64,000 bases of DNA, taken from assembly GCF_035555955.1 (NCBI RefSeq), contig NZ_DATMGA010000045.1:1-64000 (forward strand). The letters run 5' to 3'. How positions within the stretch are numbered: the first letter of the stretch is position 1; each line of letters opens with the position of its first letter. The notes below the pieces were generated by a model. The model saw only the letters and a program-made list of their open reading frames with translations. It had not been told where the DNA came from and made no database searches. This DNA is from Eoetvoesia sp035555955 (GTDB lineage: Bacteria > Pseudomonadota > Gammaproteobacteria > Burkholderiales > Burkholderiaceae_B). The position numbers were made by a program, and so were the translations under genes. Shown here one piece after another: positions 51,475 through 60,384 of the stretch.

Positions 51475-52464
51475 TTAATCTTGCAACCAGTGCCTTAGCG
51501 GATGATCGACAAGACCCGGGCAAGCCCACGCGTTATCGATGACTGCATCGCCACCGGTACTACTGCTTTTATTACTAATGCAGCGTATTTTACCGATAAT
51601 TTCCTGCTGACATCCAGCCGCTTGCTCCATGCTTACAAATTCGGCAAAAAGACAAGCGCCCGATCCTGTCATTCTTGGCTGTATTCCCTGCTCGAGCAGC
51701 CATTCGGCTGCGCGGCGAACCGCGGGATACTTGCCAAAAACAACCGGCTCCAAATCGTTGCGTCCAAAAAAAGGAACCTGGCCTTCAAACCAGCCACCGG
51801 GTTGACTAAGCCGACTCAAGCTGCCGCGGCTAAGGCTACCGTTTTTTTTCGCTTCAATTTTTTGCCAATCAGCAAAGACCGATATTTTGATGCATGGAGA
51901 ATTTCTTGTCAAATCGGGGGCCGAAAACACTCCTGCGGTCGGCACCTTCTGATGCGGCCGCACCACGACGTAAGCGCGCTCGGGCACGCCGACCGGGCTC
52001 AGTATTTCGCCTATGCCTTCAGCGAAGGCCGGCTGGCCGAACACAAACACCGGCACGTCCGCCCCCAGCGGCAGGGCCAGCCGCATCAGCGCCTGCCGGT
52101 CCAGGCCCGTCTTCCACAAACGGTTGAGGGCGATGAGCGTGCTGGCGGCGTCGCTGGACCCGCCCCCCAGACCGGCGCCCGTTGGAATCTGCTTTACGTA
52201 ATGAATTTGGGCGCCCTGCCTGGTGCCGGTGGCCTGCTGCAAGGCCCGGGCCGCCCGCGCAACCAGGTCCTGGGCGGGATCCAGGCCTTCGACGGCGCTG
52301 TCGCACATGATGCGGCCATCGGCGCGCAAATCGAAATGCAGCGTGTCGTACAGGCCGATGAAGCGGAACACCGACTGCAGAAGATGGTAGCCATCGGGCC
52401 GGCGGCCCACGACGTGCAGGAACAGATTGATCTTGGCCGGCGCCGGGACGTCGTACAGTACCAT
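51475..52464 (-). CDS. ispE: 4-diphosphocytidyl-2-C-methyl-D-erythritol kinase
   Basis: GHMP kinase of the MEP isoprenoid pathway. The 329-residue product has APAKINLFLHV (8-18), the P-loop PTGAGLGGGSSDAAS (94-108) and MTGSGACLFAEF near the C-terminus. Residues about 195-232 (KKNGSLSRGSLSRLSQPGG and neighbours) look like an insert compared with relatives, and the DNA there is less GC-rich with a GSLSR repeat. The ATG at 52464 follows lolB by 7 bp. Confidence 0.93.
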   Translation of the reverse strand: MVLYDVPAPAKINLFLHVVGRRPDGYHLLQSVFRFIGLYDTLHFDLRADGRIMCDSAVEGLDPAQDLVARAARALQQATGTRQGAQIHYVKQIPTGAGLGGGSSDAASTLIALNRLWKTGLDRQALMRLALPLGADVPVFVFGQPAFAEGIGEILSPVGVPERAYVVVRPHQKVPTAGVFSAPDLTRNSPCIKISVFADWQKIEAKKNGSLSRGSLSRLSQPGGWFEGQVPFFGRNDLEPVVFGKYPAVRRAAEWLLEQGIQPRMTGSGACLFAEFVSMEQAAGCQQEIIGKIRCISNKSSSTGGDAVIDNAWACPGLVDHPLRHWLQD

Positions 52465-52471
52465 GCCCGCC

Positions 52472-53056
52472 CTAGTCGCCGTCGACGACCAGGCGCACGC
52501 TGATGTCGCGATCCGCTTCACCGCGGCTCAAGCGGAGCAGGCGGGGGCCCAGGCTGTCGTAGCGCGAAAGGGCCACCTGCCAGCCTGCCTGCGTGAACTC
52601 GATGGGCTGTCCCGCGTCGTTCTTGCGCAACTCGCCGACCGGCGCCGCGCCGGTTCGCCCGCGCAGCCAGTCGCGCAAACCCGCGACCGGGATCGGGCTG
52701 CCCAGCACCTTGGCAACCAGGCCGTCGGCGTCGACAGCGCTTTCGGTGTCGCCATTGCTGCGTGTCATGACTGCCATGCGCGGCGAAACCTTGACCCGCG
52801 CCAGCGTGCTGCCCAGGGGGTTGGCCAGGTCGAGCACCAATTGGTCGCCCGCATCGTGCCAGGCAAAGCCGCCCTGCACCGCATCTTGATGGCCATCGCG
52901 ATAGGCCACGGTTACGGCAAAACGGCCCGTACGGTCGAAAGCCCGGCTGCCGCCCTCGCCGACGATTTTGTTCGGAGTGGCGCAGGCCGCCAGCAGCAGC
53001 CCGCAAAAACCGGCCAGCATTCCCGCCCGCCAGCGCCTCGCCCAGGCTGCCATCAT
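52472..53056 (-). CDS. lolB: Outer-membrane lipoprotein LolB
   Basis: Receives lipoproteins from LolA and inserts them into the outer membrane. The 194-residue product has a lipoprotein signal with lipobox LLAAC (Cys25) after a hydrophobic stretch, then a LolB-like body: FAVTVAYRDG, GGFAWHDAGDQLVLDLANPLG and VAGLRDWLRGR. It overlaps the TPR gene stop and precedes ispE by 7 bp, matching the usual TPR-lolB-ispE-tRNA-prs order. Confidence 0.93.
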   Translation of the reverse strand: MMAAWARRWRAGMLAGFCGLLLAACATPNKIVGEGGSRAFDRTGRFAVTVAYRDGHQDAVQGGFAWHDAGDQLVLDLANPLGSTLARVKVSPRMAVMTRSNGDTESAVDADGLVAKVLGSPIPVAGLRDWLRGRTGAAPVGELRKNDAGQPIEFTQAGWQVALSRYDSLGPRLLRLSRGEADRDISVRLVVDGD

Positions 53057-54831
53057 GGCAGCTTCACCTTGAAGCGCTCGAGCGTCTTCAGCAGGGTTTC
53101 GTTGTCGGGGTCCTTGGCCATGCCGGCCGCCCAGACCTTGCGGGCCTCGTCATGCCGCTTCAGCTTCCAGAGCACTTCGCCCAAATGGGCGGCCACTTCG
53201 GCAATGGGCATGATGTTGTACGAACGCTGCAAATATCCCAGCGCCGCCTGCAGGTCGTTGACCCGGTAAAAATACCAGCCCACGCTGTCCAGAATAAAGG
53301 GACTGTCGGGCTGCAAGTCCAGAGCCCGCTCCAGCAGTTCCTGGGCCTCGTCCAGGCGCGTGTTCTGGTCGGCCAGGGTATAGCCCAAGGCGTTGTAGGC
53401 GTCGGCGTCGTTCGGCTCCAGCTCGATCACGCGCCGCATCAGCTTCTCGAACTCGTCCAGCTTGCCCTGCCTTTCGTACAACATGCCCAGGTCGAACTTG
53501 ATTTCGGCGCTGTCGGGCAGGCTTTTGTCGGCCTTGACCAGCACCTCGACAGCCTGGTCGGAGCGCCCTGCATCACGATAGATGGAGCTCATGGTCAGGG
53601 CCTTTACCGCCCGCTCATGGCGGCTTTGCGCCTTGGCCGCATCTATGGTCTTGCGCGCCTGCGGAATATTGCCCAGGCGGCCCTGCAGCACGGCCTGGTG
53701 CATGCGGGCCTGAAACACCAGCGCGGGGTCGTCGATGAGCTCCAGTTGCTTGATCGCCTCGTCCAGCCTGTTTTGCTTTTCGGCGATCTTGACCAGCAGA
53801 AGGCGGGCGTCCGAGGCGTCCGACATGGCGTTGCTGGCCCGATCGTCGATGGACTGGCGGCGCTGCGTCTGGACATTGATGTACTCGTTCAGCAAAGACT
53901 TGGCCTGCTCGTAGCGGCCGGCCTGGAAATTGACCTCGGCCTCGGTGTAGAGCAGGTCGAAATCCTCGGGCGCGGCCTGGCGCATGCGATGCACCAGCGC
54001 CAGCGCGCCCTCGAAATCCTTGCGGTCGACCAGCCGGCTGGCCAGCAGCAGTTGCAGCCGGCGCGCCTGGGGGTGTTTGTCGATGAAGTCGTAAGCGGAC
54101 TGTATGGCCTGGCCCGGGTCGTCCTTCAGGCCGTATTCGAGCAGGCGCTGCGCCGCCGGCTCGGAGTTGGGATCCATGGTCAGCGCCTGGCGCGCCTCGC
54201 CCAGGGCCCGAGCTACGTCGCCCGCCGCCCAGGCCGCATCGGACAGCGCCAAATGAGCGACGGGCGTGGCGCGCGCCGGACCATCCAGCGCCTGATCCAG
54301 GATTTCCAGCGCCACCTTTTTGTCGTTCAGTTTGCTGACGATGACCAGGGCCTGGCCGATGGCCGTGCTTTTATCGCTGGCCTTGGCGATGCGTTCGCGC
54401 AATGCCAAGGCCATGCCGGCGGTCTGGCCGTTCGAGGCCGCCAGCGCCAGGGAACTGGCTACCGCCTCCTGGTCGCCGGGTGCAAGAAACGCCCATTCTT
54501 GCGCAGCCTCCTGGGCGCGGCGCATATTGCGGTCGACAATGGATAGCTGAAACGCTTTTTTCGCCAGGCGGGGGTCCGATGTGTCCTTGGCCAGATCCAG
54601 GTACCCCTGGCTGGCCGTGTCGTAGTCACCGCGCTGGGCGGCGATTTCGGAAGCCAATATGCGGTAGAGGAGATCACCTGTCAGCTTGACGACGGGCGGC
54701 TCGCCGGCCCGCAACCGGATCTGCTCGACGTGCTGGCCCGACCCTGGCTCCGGGGCGGCAAGGGCCGCGGCGGGAATCTGCAGGAACAAGCTGGAAAAGA
54801 CAGCCAAAAAAACAGAGTTTGAAGGTTTCAT
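53053..54831 (-). CDS. Tetratricopeptide repeat protein, probably exported
   Basis: The 592-residue product has a signal peptide (about 1-26, ending AALAAPE) and many TPR helices. Recognisable units are YDTASQGYLDLAKDTSD, KLDEFEKLMRRVIELEPNDADAYNALGYTL and LQPDSPFILDSVGWYFYRV. This protein accompanies lolB/ispE in many betaproteobacteria and may assist envelope or secretion tasks. Exact role unknown. It overlaps lolB by 4 bp and is divergent from mutM. Confidence 0.88.
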   Translation of the reverse strand: MKPSNSVFLAVFSSLFLQIPAAALAAPEPGSGQHVEQIRLRAGEPPVVKLTGDLLYRILASEIAAQRGDYDTASQGYLDLAKDTSDPRLAKKAFQLSIVDRNMRRAQEAAQEWAFLAPGDQEAVASSLALAASNGQTAGMALALRERIAKASDKSTAIGQALVIVSKLNDKKVALEILDQALDGPARATPVAHLALSDAAWAAGDVARALGEARQALTMDPNSEPAAQRLLEYGLKDDPGQAIQSAYDFIDKHPQARRLQLLLASRLVDRKDFEGALALVHRMRQAAPEDFDLLYTEAEVNFQAGRYEQAKSLLNEYINVQTQRRQSIDDRASNAMSDASDARLLLVKIAEKQNRLDEAIKQLELIDDPALVFQARMHQAVLQGRLGNIPQARKTIDAAKAQSRHERAVKALTMSSIYRDAGRSDQAVEVLVKADKSLPDSAEIKFDLGMLYERQGKLDEFEKLMRRVIELEPNDADAYNALGYTLADQNTRLDEAQELLERALDLQPDSPFILDSVGWYFYRVNDLQAALGYLQRSYNIMPIAEVAAHLGEVLWKLKRHDEARKVWAAGMAKDPDNETLLKTLERFKVKLP

Positions 54832-54920
54832 TCATCAGAACCATTGCCGCCGAGGCCGAATGGCCCGACATGGCAAAATAACATAACGTTTTAGTTTTAT
54901 TAGGATGTTAGCACCCCGAC

Positions 54921-55748
54921 ATGCCAGAACTGCCAGAAGTTGAAACCACTCGTCGCGGAATAGCGACGATTATGCCCGGACATGTGCTCCAACGCCTCAT
55001 TGTGCACGAGCCGCGCATGCGCTGGCCCGTCCCTCCCGGCCTTTCCGACCTGGTTCAGGGCCGGGAAGTGCAAAGCTGCGAGCGCCGGGGCAAATACCTG
55101 CTGATCAATTTTGCATCCGGCACGATGATTGTCCATCTTGGCATGTCGGGTTCGCTGCGCCGCGTGGCGCTGGATGAAGAACGGCGCAAGCACGACCACG
55201 TCGAATGGGTGTTCGAGCATGCGCGATTCCTGCTGCACGACCCGCGCCGCTTCGGCGCCGTGCTGTGGCACCCGGCGGCCAACGGCCCCATCCTGCAGCA
55301 TCCGCTGCTTGCGAAGCTGGGACTGGAACCCTTCGATCCCCTATTCACCCCCGAATGGCTGCACCGGCATCTGCAAGGCAAGAGCCTGGCCATCAAGCAG
55401 GCCTTGCTGGCCGGCCAGATCGTCGTGGGCGTGGGCAATATCTATGCATCCGAGGCCTTGTTCCGCGCCCGCATCCACCCCGAAACCGCCTCCGGCAAGC
55501 TATCGCTGAAACGTTGCGCCCTGCTGTGCGACGCGGTCCGGGCGACCCTGGCCGACGCCCTGGAATCGGGCGGCAGCACCCTGCGGGACTACGTGAACGC
55601 CGGCGGGCAGGCCGGCGCCTATTTCGAGATTCACGCGGCCGTCTACGACCGCGAAAAACAAGCCTGCCGCCAATGCGGGACACCCATACGCAAAATCGTG
55701 CAAGGCCAGCGCGCCACGTACTTCTGCCCCAAATGCCAGCGTAAATAA
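54921..55748 (+). CDS. mutM: Formamidopyrimidine-DNA glycosylase
   Basis: Removes 8-oxoguanine and Fapy lesions and nicks the strand. The 275-residue product begins PELPEVE, with Pro1 as the nucleophile after Met removal and the catalytic Glu. It has the helix-two-turns-helix and the C-terminal zinc finger with CRQCG ... FCPKCQ. Key lysine and arginine segments (YLLINF, GRGTHYCPKC-like end) are present in the usual order. Confidence 0.96.
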   Translation: MPELPEVETTRRGIATIMPGHVLQRLIVHEPRMRWPVPPGLSDLVQGREVQSCERRGKYLLINFASGTMIVHLGMSGSLRRVALDEERRKHDHVEWVFEHARFLLHDPRRFGAVLWHPAANGPILQHPLLAKLGLEPFDPLFTPEWLHRHLQGKSLAIKQALLAGQIVVGVGNIYASEALFRARIHPETASGKLSLKRCALLCDAVRATLADALESGGSTLRDYVNAGGQAGAYFEIHAAVYDREKQACRQCGTPIRKIVQGQRATYFCPKCQRK

Positions 55749-55772
55749 GCCGATGGCCTGATGCACGAAAAG

Positions 55773-55811
55773 GAGCCGCCGGCTACGGCCCTGCCGGAGA
55801 CGCGGCGGCTC
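55773..55811. terminator. GC-rich hairpin between mutM and the membrane methyltransferase gene
   Basis: An 8-bp stem (GAGCCGCC / GGCGGCTC) spans 23 nt, with an inner CCGG / CCGG pairing. It lies between convergent genes. No T-tract is seen. Confidence 0.5.
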
Positions 55812-55831
55812 GCGCCGCGAATATGAGGGTA

Positions 55832-56503
55832 TCAGGGCAAGTGCAGCAGCACGGGCAGCCACCCGCAGCCCTGGGCATACTCGATGAACTCGAAAACGGG
55901 CACAGCCAGGAAATAAGGCAGCGCATCGCGCACCGTATTCCATAACCCGCCAACGTCGATCAGCAGGTCTTTATCGGACTGCCACCGCGCAAGCCTGGGC
56001 CAGAAGCGCGGCACCCGCGCGCAATACAGGTCGAACTCCGAGCCGAAAACCCTGCGGAGCAGAATTTCTTCCTGGCCGATGACGTAATTGAAAACACCAT
56101 ACACGCACACGGCCAAAAGCAAGCCGAAGACCACGCTGCCGGTCTGCATGCCGATACCGGCGACGGCTGTCACGGAAAACAGATAAAGCGGATTGCGGCT
56201 GACCGAGTACGGCCCCTGATGAACCAGCGTTGCCCCCTTATGGCCGCCCAAGTACAGAATGCACCAGCTGCGGCCCAGGAAAGCCGCAAAAATCAGGGTC
56301 AGGCCCAGCCATTCAATGCCGCGATGCACGGGCGACCCGCTTGCCCAGGTCGAAGCCAGAAAAGGCGAAATGAGTACGGCAAGAACTCCCAGCGCAACCA
56401 GCGTGTAGCGCCGCCGCACCTGGACAATGGACAGCCGCCTCCAGATTTCATCGATGCTTCGTTCGGAAAGCGCGGACGGGCGGTGATGGGCGGTAAAAAA
56501 CAT
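55832..56503 (-). CDS. Isoprenylcysteine carboxyl methyltransferase-like membrane protein
   Basis: The 223-residue product has four to five membrane segments and the ICMT/PEMT-like motif GPYSVSRNPLYLFS near residue 100, with EE in GQEEILLRRVFGSEFDLYCARVPRFWP, the SAM-binding part of the family. It would methylate a membrane-associated substrate, unknown. A C-terminal segment beyond the domain (about 175-223) is extra. The ATG at 56503 is chosen because the longer frame adds residues outside the family. Confidence 0.72.
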   Translation of the reverse strand: MFFTAHHRPSALSERSIDEIWRRLSIVQVRRRYTLVALGVLAVLISPFLASTWASGSPVHRGIEWLGLTLIFAAFLGRSWCILYLGGHKGATLVHQGPYSVSRNPLYLFSVTAVAGIGMQTGSVVFGLLLAVCVYGVFNYVIGQEEILLRRVFGSEFDLYCARVPRFWPRLARWQSDKDLLIDVGGLWNTVRDALPYFLAVPVFEFIEYAQGCGWLPVLLHLP

Positions 56504-56701
56504 GCAATCGTTCCTTCGCAAAACAGGCCGGCGCACGCACATGCGCAACTCAGCCGCCTGCCAGAATACGAAGCACGGCATGAAAAAAGCGTTGATTATT
56601 TCTGAATGAAAACTGAATGAACCGCCGGATCGCCATTCAGGTGCCCGCCCGGCAAGGCCTTCGCGCTCACCAAAGACGGGTTTGCCGGAAAAAACCGGCT
56701 T

Positions 56702-58024
56702 TTAATCCGGGGCGAAACACAGGGTGAATGTCGTGCCCGCGGACGGCCCCTGATGGACGGATTCGACGCTCAAGCGCCAGTGATGCAAGTCGCACACCCG
56801 CTTGGCGATCGCCAGCCCCAGGCCGCGCCGCGCATCCTGCGGGCCGCCCCCCGTGATGCCCGGACCGCTGGCATCACCGCGCCGGTGGCTGTAGTAACGC
56901 TCGAAAACCAAAGGCAGGATCCGCGCCGGAATGCCCCGCCCATCGTCGGCGAACCGCAGGCAGCCTTCCTGTCCGACACCAACGGTAAGCGTCGCGGGCG
57001 CGGCATGCTCGATGGCGTTGCGCACAAGATTGCGCATGACGATCAACACGGCATACGGATCCAGCATCAGGCGCATCGCCTCTGGAATTTCATTACGCAG
57101 CACCAGGCCGGTTTTCTCGGCTTCGGGCTGCAAAGCCATCCAGGCCTCGTCCAGGCTTTGCCGCAAGGACAAGCTGACGGGATGGCTGAGTTCCGGGCGG
57201 GTCAATGCCAACGCGCTGGCCAGGCTGCTGGTTGCCGCATCGGTGCTGGCGATAATCCGTTTCAGGCGCATGGCGGTATCCGGCGACAGCGCCGGATCGA
57301 ACAAAGCCATTTCGCCATCGCTGCGGATCGCGGACAGCGGCGTGCGGATTTCATGGCTGAGGTTCGAGGCGAACTCACGCTCGAAGGCAATGGATTCTTC
57401 CACCCGGTTCTGCACGCGATTGAACACCTCCACCAACCGCCCCATTTCGTCGTCCCTGGCCACCCTCAGATTCGGCGCTCCGGGCGCCCAGGTGGACAAG
57501 CGGTCGGTCAGATCCAGCATGGGCTCCACCACGAGCCGCGCCAGCCAGCGGGCCAGGAACAGCGCCCCCAATACGCAGAAAAACCCAAGGGCGGCCATGA
57601 TCAAACCGAATTCGGTGACGCGGTCTTCATGCGCCGTTGCATCGTAACGCAAATAAAGCATTCCCTCGGGGGTATCCTGAACCAGAACATGCCAGGTCTG
57701 CTTTTCGGGGGACAGCAAGTGCAAACCCGCGCCCAAGGGCCTCAAGAGTTCGGGCAGCATCCTGGCGTCGTCGCGATCGGCGACTATCCAGCCCTGAATC
57801 GAAGCGCCCAGCTCCGCCGGATTCAACTGTTTGGGAATGATCTCGCCCTTGCCCATCTGCTCTTGAATCTGCTGCGCCTGCGTTGTCAGCACCGCGTCCA
57901 CCAGATCGTCCTCCATCTGGTCGAAAATAATATAGGCTGCCAGGCAAAACGCCGCCACGAACGAAGCCACCAGGCCGGTCAACGCCCATATCACGCGAGA
58001 GGTCAGCGACGATCCAGGTTTCAT
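56702..58024 (-). CDS. Sensor histidine kinase
   Basis: The 440-residue product has two membrane helices (about 11-34 and 138-163) enclosing a periplasmic sensor domain of about 100 residues, then a HAMP-like linker. The H box is NLSHEIRTP with His224, followed by the N box RNLVRNAIEHA, DDGRGIP and GLGLAIAKRVC. It resembles QseC-like OmpR-family kinases. Its gene follows the response regulator by 19 bp. Signal unknown. Confidence 0.9.
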   Translation of the reverse strand: MKPGSSLTSRVIWALTGLVASFVAAFCLAAYIIFDQMEDDLVDAVLTTQAQQIQEQMGKGEIIPKQLNPAELGASIQGWIVADRDDARMLPELLRPLGAGLHLLSPEKQTWHVLVQDTPEGMLYLRYDATAHEDRVTEFGLIMAALGFFCVLGALFLARWLARLVVEPMLDLTDRLSTWAPGAPNLRVARDDEMGRLVEVFNRVQNRVEESIAFEREFASNLSHEIRTPLSAIRSDGEMALFDPALSPDTAMRLKRIIASTDAATSSLASALALTRPELSHPVSLSLRQSLDEAWMALQPEAEKTGLVLRNEIPEAMRLMLDPYAVLIVMRNLVRNAIEHAAPATLTVGVGQEGCLRFADDGRGIPARILPLVFERYYSHRRGDASGPGITGGGPQDARRGLGLAIAKRVCDLHHWRLSVESVHQGPSAGTTFTLCFAPD

Positions 58025-58043
58025 GGCTCCCCCCGCATTCCGC

Positions 58044-58739
58044 TCATGACCTTGAAGGCCGAACCAGCTTCCAGCCCAGGCCATGCACGGTTACCACGCC
58101 GTCGAAACCCGCTTCGAGCAGTTTTTTTCTTAGCAAATGCACCTGGCTGCGCAAGGCATCGGCTGACGGAGGGCCATCGGGCCAGAGCGCCTGTTCGAGC
58201 GCCCGATGCCCAACCACCCTTTCCGGACTGCACAGCAGCAGACCCAGGATGAGCAAGGCCTTGCGCGCCAGCGCGACCGGCCTGCCATCCACGGTTACGG
58301 ACTGACTGGCCGGGTCGTACACCAGGCCATCGAACTCGAGCACCTGCTCACCATCCTTGCCGGACTGCCGGCGCAGCATGACCAGCAGCCTGGCCTCGAC
58401 CTCGGCCAAGGCAAACGGCTTGGTCAGGTAGTCGTCGGCGCCAAGGCCGAATGCGGCAAGCTTGTCGTCCAGTTGATCCCGCGCGGTCAGCATCAGCACC
58501 GGAATAGACGCTTTGCGCTCTTGCCGTAAAGTCCGCAAGACACCATAGCCGTCCAGCCCTGGCAGGCCGATATCCAGGATCGCCGCATCGAAGTGGTGGG
58601 CATCGAGCAAGGCCAGCGCCTCATGGCCTTCGTAGGCGACGTCCGGCAGAAACCCCCGCATCTCGAGAAAATCGTAGAGATTCGCTGCAATCGTGAAATC
58701 ATTTTCCACGATAAGGATGCGGGCCTTCGCAGCGGACAT
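58044..58739 (-). CDS. OmpR-family response regulator
   Basis: The 231-residue product has a receiver domain with phospho-acceptor Asp56 in ILDIGLPGLDG and Lys107 in LTKPF, followed by an OmpR-type winged helix (HRALEQALWPDGPPSADALRSQV begins near residue 175). It pairs with the downstream histidine kinase. It starts 1 bp after the FAD-oxidase stop, suggesting shared transcription. Confidence 0.93.
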   Translation of the reverse strand: MSAAKARILIVENDFTIAANLYDFLEMRGFLPDVAYEGHEALALLDAHHFDAAILDIGLPGLDGYGVLRTLRQERKASIPVLMLTARDQLDDKLAAFGLGADDYLTKPFALAEVEARLLVMLRRQSGKDGEQVLEFDGLVYDPASQSVTVDGRPVALARKALLILGLLLCSPERVVGHRALEQALWPDGPPSADALRSQVHLLRKKLLEAGFDGVVTVHGLGWKLVRPSRS

Positions 58740-58740
58740 A

Positions 58741-60165
58741 TTACGTTGGGCCGGCCAGCACTTTGCCGGGATTCATGATGCCCTGCGGGTCGAGCGCCTT
58801 TTTTATGCGCCGCATCAGGTCCATTTCCACCGGATCCTTGTAGCGCGGCAGGACGTCGCGCTTGAGCTGGCCCACGCCATGCTCGGCGCTGATGGAACCG
58901 CTGAATTTGTGCACGCTTTCGTGCACGACTTCGTAGACGGCGTCCTGCTTGGCCAGCAGTTGATCTTCGGAATACTGGCCGCGCGCCACGTTGTAGTGCA
59001 GGTTGCCGTCGCCCAGGTGGCCGAAGATGATGTGCTGGATTCCTGGGAATTTCGCCTGCAACGCCGCGTTGGTGGTCTCGACGAACTCGGCCATGTGCGA
59101 AACGGGAATCGAGACATCGTGCTTGATGCTCTTGCCCAGGTCCTTTTCGGCCAACGGTATGCTTTCGCGCAAATGCCACAGCGCCTTGCTTTGCGCAATG
59201 TTCTCGGCGATGACCGCATCGGCCACCAGCCCCGCCTCGATGGCGTCGCCCACAATGGTTTCGAACCGCTCGCGCGCATGCTCGGCGCTTTCACTGTCGG
59301 AAAGCTCCAGCAAGGCGTACCACGGCAGCTGGGCCGACTCGCCCTCGAACGGAATGCGCTGCTGCGGATAGCATTGCACGACGTTATGAAGGCAGTCGCC
59401 GGCGATGAGTTCGAAGCCGGTCAACGCGGGACCGAAACCCTTGCGCGCCGCCGACAACAGCGCAACCGCGTCGTCGACCGAATTCAGGCCAAGCAGGGCC
59501 GTGCACTGCGCCACGGGCTGGGGGTAGAGCTTGATGGTGGCGGCGGTGATGATGCCCAGCGTGCCTTCGCTGCCAATGAAGATGTCGCGCAGGTCGTAGC
59601 CGGTGTTGTCCTTGCGCAGCCCGCGCAAGCCGTGCATGATTTCTCCTTCGGCGGTTACCACCTCCAGGCCCAGCACCAGTTCGCGCGCATTGCCGTACCG
59701 CAGCACCTGGGTACCGCCCGCATTGGTCGCCAGGTTGCCGCCTATGGTGCAACTGCCTTCGGCGGCCAGGCTCAAGGGAAACAGGCGATCGGCATCGCGG
59801 GCGGCCTGCTGCACGTTTTGCAGAATGCACCCCGCCTCGACCACCATGGTGTCGTTGTCGGTATCGATGCCGCGTACGCGATTCAAACGCCCCAGGGATA
59901 CGACCAGCGCCGTGCCGCTGGAATCGGGGGTGGCCGCGCCGCACAGCCCGGTGTTGCCGCCCTGCGGCACAATGGGCACTTTGTTGGCCGCGCACCATTT
60001 CACAACGCCGGCTACTTCCTGAACAGAACCGGGCCGAACCACGGCAACGGCCTTGCCGCTGTAGCGCCCGCGCCAATCGGCCAGATAGGACTCGGCATCC
60101 TCGCCGGTCAGGACATACTGCTGGCCCAGTATTTGCACCAGTTCGTTCAGAAACTCCATTGCCAA
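58741..60165 (-). CDS. FAD-linked oxidase (GlcD / D-2-hydroxyglutarate dehydrogenase-like)
   Basis: The 474-residue product has the PCMH FAD-binding fold: RPGSVQEVAGVVKWC near residue 43, PQGGNTGLCGAATP (about 67-80), GSCTIGGNLATNAGG (about 135-149) and IGSEGTLGIITAATIKL. The C-terminal oxidase domain has the HLGDGNLHYNV metal-binding segment and the AEHGVGQLK end. Substrate may be D-lactate, D-2-hydroxyglutarate or a related hydroxyacid. It is the first gene of a probable operon with the response regulator and kinase. Confidence 0.88.
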   Translation of the reverse strand: MAMEFLNELVQILGQQYVLTGEDAESYLADWRGRYSGKAVAVVRPGSVQEVAGVVKWCAANKVPIVPQGGNTGLCGAATPDSSGTALVVSLGRLNRVRGIDTDNDTMVVEAGCILQNVQQAARDADRLFPLSLAAEGSCTIGGNLATNAGGTQVLRYGNARELVLGLEVVTAEGEIMHGLRGLRKDNTGYDLRDIFIGSEGTLGIITAATIKLYPQPVAQCTALLGLNSVDDAVALLSAARKGFGPALTGFELIAGDCLHNVVQCYPQQRIPFEGESAQLPWYALLELSDSESAEHARERFETIVGDAIEAGLVADAVIAENIAQSKALWHLRESIPLAEKDLGKSIKHDVSIPVSHMAEFVETTNAALQAKFPGIQHIIFGHLGDGNLHYNVARGQYSEDQLLAKQDAVYEVVHESVHKFSGSISAEHGVGQLKRDVLPRYKDPVEMDLMRRIKKALDPQGIMNPGKVLAGPT

Positions 60166-60384
60166 CCCTTATCAATGCCGCCAAAGCGCAGCGTCCCCTA
60201 TTTTAGTCGCGCTTTGCGCGGCGGCGAAACCAACCGCCGGCGCTTCACCACTGGCGTTGCCGCCCTCCCCCAGGGCGGCTCGATTCGAAGCCGGGGCGGT
60301 CACCGCCGTCCATGCCTGCGCGTGCGCCGCAATCCACGGCCCCTATACAATAGCCAAAACCGAACAATCCAGAAAGGAAGCACC

